From Clostridia bacterium (lineage in GTDB: Bacteria; Bacillota; Clostridia; Oscillospirales; CAG-272): DNA of 8,538 nt. Made by a program: the position numbers and the translations under genes. The stretch spans positions 1 through 8,538 of the forward strand of contig JAFTHJ010000201.1 in NCBI GenBank assembly GCA_017457465.1, in the 5' to 3' direction. Position 1 is the first letter of the stretch. Every line of letters starts with the position of its first letter. Shown piece by piece: positions 7,601-8,538 of this stretch. The notes under the pieces were generated by a model. The model saw nothing but the letters and a program-made list of their open reading frames with translations, was not told where the DNA came from and made no database searches.

Positions 7601-7707
7601 GGGTTGAGACCATTTGCGGGGAGACACTCAGCCGTATCGGCGAGATAGATACTCCCGATACCGTTATCAATATCGATGATATTATCGAGATAGCGGTCAA
7701 AAAGTAA
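4603..7707 (+). CDS. ileS: Isoleucyl-tRNA synthetase, type 2 (eukaryote-like)
   Basis: Charges tRNA-Ile with isoleucine in the cytoplasm. 1034 residues, the size of IleRS2 (IleRS1 is about 900-960). The ATG at 4603 follows AAGGAAGG (4588-4595). Order of parts: nucleotide-binding fold with D45-G-P-P-F and the signature H55-H-G-T58; G84-W-D-C-H-G-L-P-I-E93; metal-binding Cys pair C183/C186; editing domain with W229-T-T-T-P-W-T-L-P237 and H328-T-A-P...D-D337; second knuckle pairs C404/C407, C476/C479 and C514/C516/C517; E563-Y-T-G-Q567-I-R-C-W-F; K604-L-S-K-S608; then the helical anticodon-binding domain and the C-terminal domain containing E-E-L-K-Q-E-G-L-A-R-E, typical of type 2 enzymes. Oddities: HHGT for HIGH, Gly566 where E-G-x-D-Q has Asp, Cys570 for the Gly of R-G-W-F, and Ser for Gly in R-Y-W-S-T-P. 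The editing residues look intact. Type 2 enzymes are generally insensitive to mupirocin. Likely co-transcribed with the phosphatase downstream. Confidence 0.95.
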   Translation: MKYEELSSKPDFSEIQPATLGFWMENKVFEKSVEEKKGGEIVFYDGPPFPTGKPHHGTVLVSFIKDMIARYWTMRGYQVPRVWGWDCHGLPIENQVETLLGINDKNQIEKELGIDKFNEKCFEVVSNNNDAWKEYVDQMARWVDYDGAYKTMNASFMESVMWAFKTCHDKGLIYRDYRVTPYCTHCETSLSISDTRESDSTRPRQDRWVIAQFKSKLREANKDVYFLAWTTTPWTLPSNLCLAVGEKLDYAFVEVEDRVLVACKNVLPNFKKVFGENPVILKEVKGTELVGETYEPLFPYFADKAAEGAFRVVTADYVGADEGVGIVHTAPAFGEDDYWTCKNFGIPLVNPVDSKGRFTEEITDFYPIQEDKTVIEMNPIIIRFLYENGKAVADGTIEHNYPHCWRCKRPLIYKAMDAYYFNIGKVKERLIECNEEVNWVPETVKHGRFGNWLEGARDWNISRNRYWSTPIPIWKCNECGEEVVLGSIEEIYNASGVKLDNLHRQFVDKVTFPCKCCGGTMQRVPEVLDCWFESGSVPFAQKHYPFENKEWFEEHFPCDFVVEYTGQIRCWFYYLHVLAIALFDKPAFRNCVVHGTILAKDGKKLSKSSKNYTDPMELMKRYGTDAFRLYLYQTKAMLIGDLLFDESGIQDAYQQILLPYWNACNFYISYANIDNFRPDGLTPPKSDNQLDNWILAKLYDATNEITTNMDAYQVDRYIDSLSSLIDGLTNWYIRRSRRRFWESGMSADKESALNTLYYVLVNTTKLLAPVAPIISEKIYKTLTGEFSVHLADWPEIPESYANAELLKKIETAQRVIGLTRSIRNKSRIKNRQPLSLLRVASSDAATMAVVEEFKETIKEELNIKNIEMLDNVNDIATVKYDPNFNVIREKYPKDIPSIIKAVKSGKYTMSGDFVTLDVNGEEKQLDADIILVTYLAKDGLHVASDHEIIVSLDLTITEELKQEGLAREIIRSVQDARKQIGCEIMDNITISLKGEYPQSWVETICGETLSRIGEIDTPDTVINIDDIIEIAVKK

Positions 7708-7719
7708 TATACACCGATA

Positions 7720-7771
7720 GGGAAGGAGGGGTTTGAGCACTCTCCTTCCCACGCGTGTTTTACGAGGAGAG
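7720..7771 (+). promoter_or_regulatory. Alternative hairpins over the phosphatase ribosome binding site
   Basis: Two mutually exclusive pairings share one arm. In the first, GGGAAGGAGGG (7720-7730) pairs with CTCTCCTTCCC (7740-7750), 11 bp including one G-U. In the second, CTCTCCTT (7740-7747) pairs with GAGGAGAG (7764-7771), 8 bp including one G-U, which hides the Shine-Dalgarno site of the gene at 7776. There is no U tract after the first hairpin, so it is not a good terminator. It may link phosphatase translation to passage of ribosomes through ileS, or may be a processing site. Function is inferred only. Confidence 0.4.
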
Positions 7772-7775
7772 AAGT

Positions 7776-8252
7776 ATGATAAAGATAATGTTCGTTTGCC
7801 ACGGAAATATCTGCCGCTCACCGATGGCGGAGTTTATATTCAAGGATATGGTGGCAAAAAAGGGGATTGATGAAAAATTTTATGTCGAGTCAAGCGCCAC
7901 AAGCTCCGAGGAGATATGGGGCGGTGTTGGAAATCCCGTATATCCGCCCGCTCGCGCCGAGCTTGAGAGACACGGAATATCGTGTGCGGGAAAGAGGGCG
8001 GTGCGACTTGAATCGCGGGACGCCGATAAATATGATATCTTCGTCGGTATGGATAGCGCAAACATAAGAAATATGCATAGAATACTCGGTGCTTCGGCGG
8101 GGGAGAGGATACATAAGCTTATGGATTTTACCCCGCGGGGCGGAGATGTTGCCGACCCTTGGTACAGTGACAGATTTGACATCGCGTACCGCGATATATA
8201 CGACGGTTGCGAGGCGTTGCTCGATTATCTTTTAAAAAACACCGAGAAGTGA
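7776..8252 (+). CDS. Low-molecular-weight protein tyrosine phosphatase
   Basis: 158 residues, normal for the family. It hydrolyses phosphotyrosine through a cysteinyl-phosphate intermediate in the cytoplasm. The P-loop C8-H-G-N-I-C-R14-S15-P is at the N-terminus as expected, with Cys8 as nucleophile and Arg14 binding phosphate; the general-acid loop is D127-P-W-Y130. The residue after Asn11 is Ile, as in tyrosine-specific enzymes; the arginine phosphatase YwlE of Bacillus has Thr there, so phosphoarginine activity is less likely. The ATG at 7776 follows GAGGAG (7764-7769); an upstream in-frame GTG (7755) would bury that site. It lies 68 bases after ileS with no promoter between them, so they probably share a transcript. 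In other bacteria such enzymes act with tyrosine kinases in capsule export, but none is seen here. Confidence 0.92.
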   Translation: MIKIMFVCHGNICRSPMAEFIFKDMVAKKGIDEKFYVESSATSSEEIWGGVGNPVYPPARAELERHGISCAGKRAVRLESRDADKYDIFVGMDSANIRNMHRILGASAGERIHKLMDFTPRGGDVADPWYSDRFDIAYRDIYDGCEALLDYLLKNTEK

Positions 8253-8263
8253 AAAAAGAGCTA

Positions 8264-8321
8264 AAAAAATTTGAAAAAATTTGCAATACTACTTTTATTT
8301 TTCGAGCGTTTGTGATACAAT
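8264..8321 (+). promoter_or_regulatory. Promoter of the PurF-like gene with upstream phased A-tracts
   Basis: The -10 is TACAAT (8316-8321) preceded by TGTGA, an extended -10. The matching -35 position (8293-8298, TTTTAT) is poor. Upstream is a perfect 10-bp tandem repeat of AAAAAATTTG (8264-8273 and 8274-8283), giving A-tracts one helical turn apart, expected to bend DNA and perhaps act as an UP element. Just downstream, AAATACGTATTT (8322-8333) is a perfect 12-bp palindrome across the predicted transcription start, possibly an operator. Confidence 0.5.
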
Positions 8322-8361
8322 AAATACGTATTTTTTAATTCTTATTACTTGAGGTAAATAT

Positions 8362-8538
8362 ATGAGCGGTTTTTTTGGAGTCGTATCTAAAGAGGATTGC
8401 GTTTTTGATTTGTTTTTCGGAACTGACTATCACTCCCATCTCGGCACACGCAGAGCGGGAATGGTGGTTTACGGAAAGGAAACAGGATTTGATAAGGCGT
8501 TACATAATATCGAAAATTCTCCCTTCAGAACAAAATTC
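8362..8538 (+). CDS. PurF-like protein without catalytic Cys, N-terminal part
   Basis: Only the first 59 codons are in the window and the frame is open at the right edge. The ATG at 8362 follows TTGAGGT (8349-8355), a modest ribosome binding site. The start M-S-G-F-F-G-V-V resembles class II glutamine amidotransferase domains, which begin M-C-G-x-x-G-I, and G20-T-D-Y-H-S-H-L-G-T-R-R-A-G-M resembles the segment that in PurF reads L-x-H-R-G-Q-x-x-A-G. The nucleophilic Cys2 is Ser here, and the H-R-G-Q element that binds glutamine is altered. It therefore fits a PurF paralogue annotated as amidophosphoribosyltransferase in Clostridia and Bacteroidetes that probably lacks ordinary glutaminase activity. 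If the initiator Met is removed, Ser would be N-terminal and could in principle act as an Ntn nucleophile. It is unlikely to be the only PurF in the genome. Confidence 0.7.
   Translation, partial: MSGFFGVVSKEDCVFDLFFGTDYHSHLGTRRAGMVVYGKETGFDKALHNIENSPFRTKF

Noticed and set aside
5662..7821. Long open frame on the minus strand opposite ileS
   Set aside because: It is a codon-bias shadow of ileS: no recognisable domain, and the sense strand encodes a clear synthetase along the whole length.

Overview
The window looks like a chromosomal segment from an anaerobic, low-to-moderate-GC Firmicute, most likely class Clostridia (an Oscillospiraceae/Ruminococcaceae-like lineage). This rests on four things: strong AGGAGG-type Shine-Dalgarno sites, AT-rich spacers with near-consensus sigma-A promoters (TTGACA, 17 bp, TATAAT, several with a TGTG element before the -10), a eukaryote-like (type 2) isoleucyl-tRNA synthetase, and protein families typical of gut Clostridia. 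The placement is an inference from sequence style and recalled families; no search was run. I see no insertion sequence, phage gene, CRISPR array, tRNA or rRNA.

Layout. Positions 1-414 are non-coding. The left edge (1-67) can fold into a compact cloverleaf and lies downstream of a leftward promoter (115-143), so it would be in the leader of a transcript leaving the window. A rightward promoter (258-286) drives a CofE/F420-0:glutamate-ligase-like gene (415-1614), which ends in a strong terminator. A second hairpin follows it, serving the convergent minus-strand gene at 1722-2900, a predicted nucleotidyltransferase of the NTP_transf_5 type. That gene has a perfect-consensus promoter (2961-2989) and is divergent from a secreted lipoprotein with an SGNH-hydrolase-like C-terminal half (3196-4428). 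After a 13-bp hairpin comes ileS (4603-7707), with its own promoter and a leader too short for a T-box. A low-molecular-weight protein tyrosine phosphatase (7776-8252) follows in the same direction. The start of a PurF-like gene (8362 onward) runs off the right edge.

How the genes work together. Most are separate transcription units, each with its own recognisable promoter; the only likely operon is ileS plus the phosphatase. I see no coherent new multi-gene system. The points most worth attention are single-protein oddities. The synthetase has HHGT where the HIGH signature should be, and Gly replaces the Asp of the adenylate-site E-G-x-D-Q motif. The PurF-like protein lacks the N-terminal catalytic Cys. 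A CofE-family enzyme sits in a lineage not expected to make F420. Two RNA-scale structures also stand out: the cloverleaf at the left edge, and a possible two-state hairpin over the phosphatase ribosome binding site.
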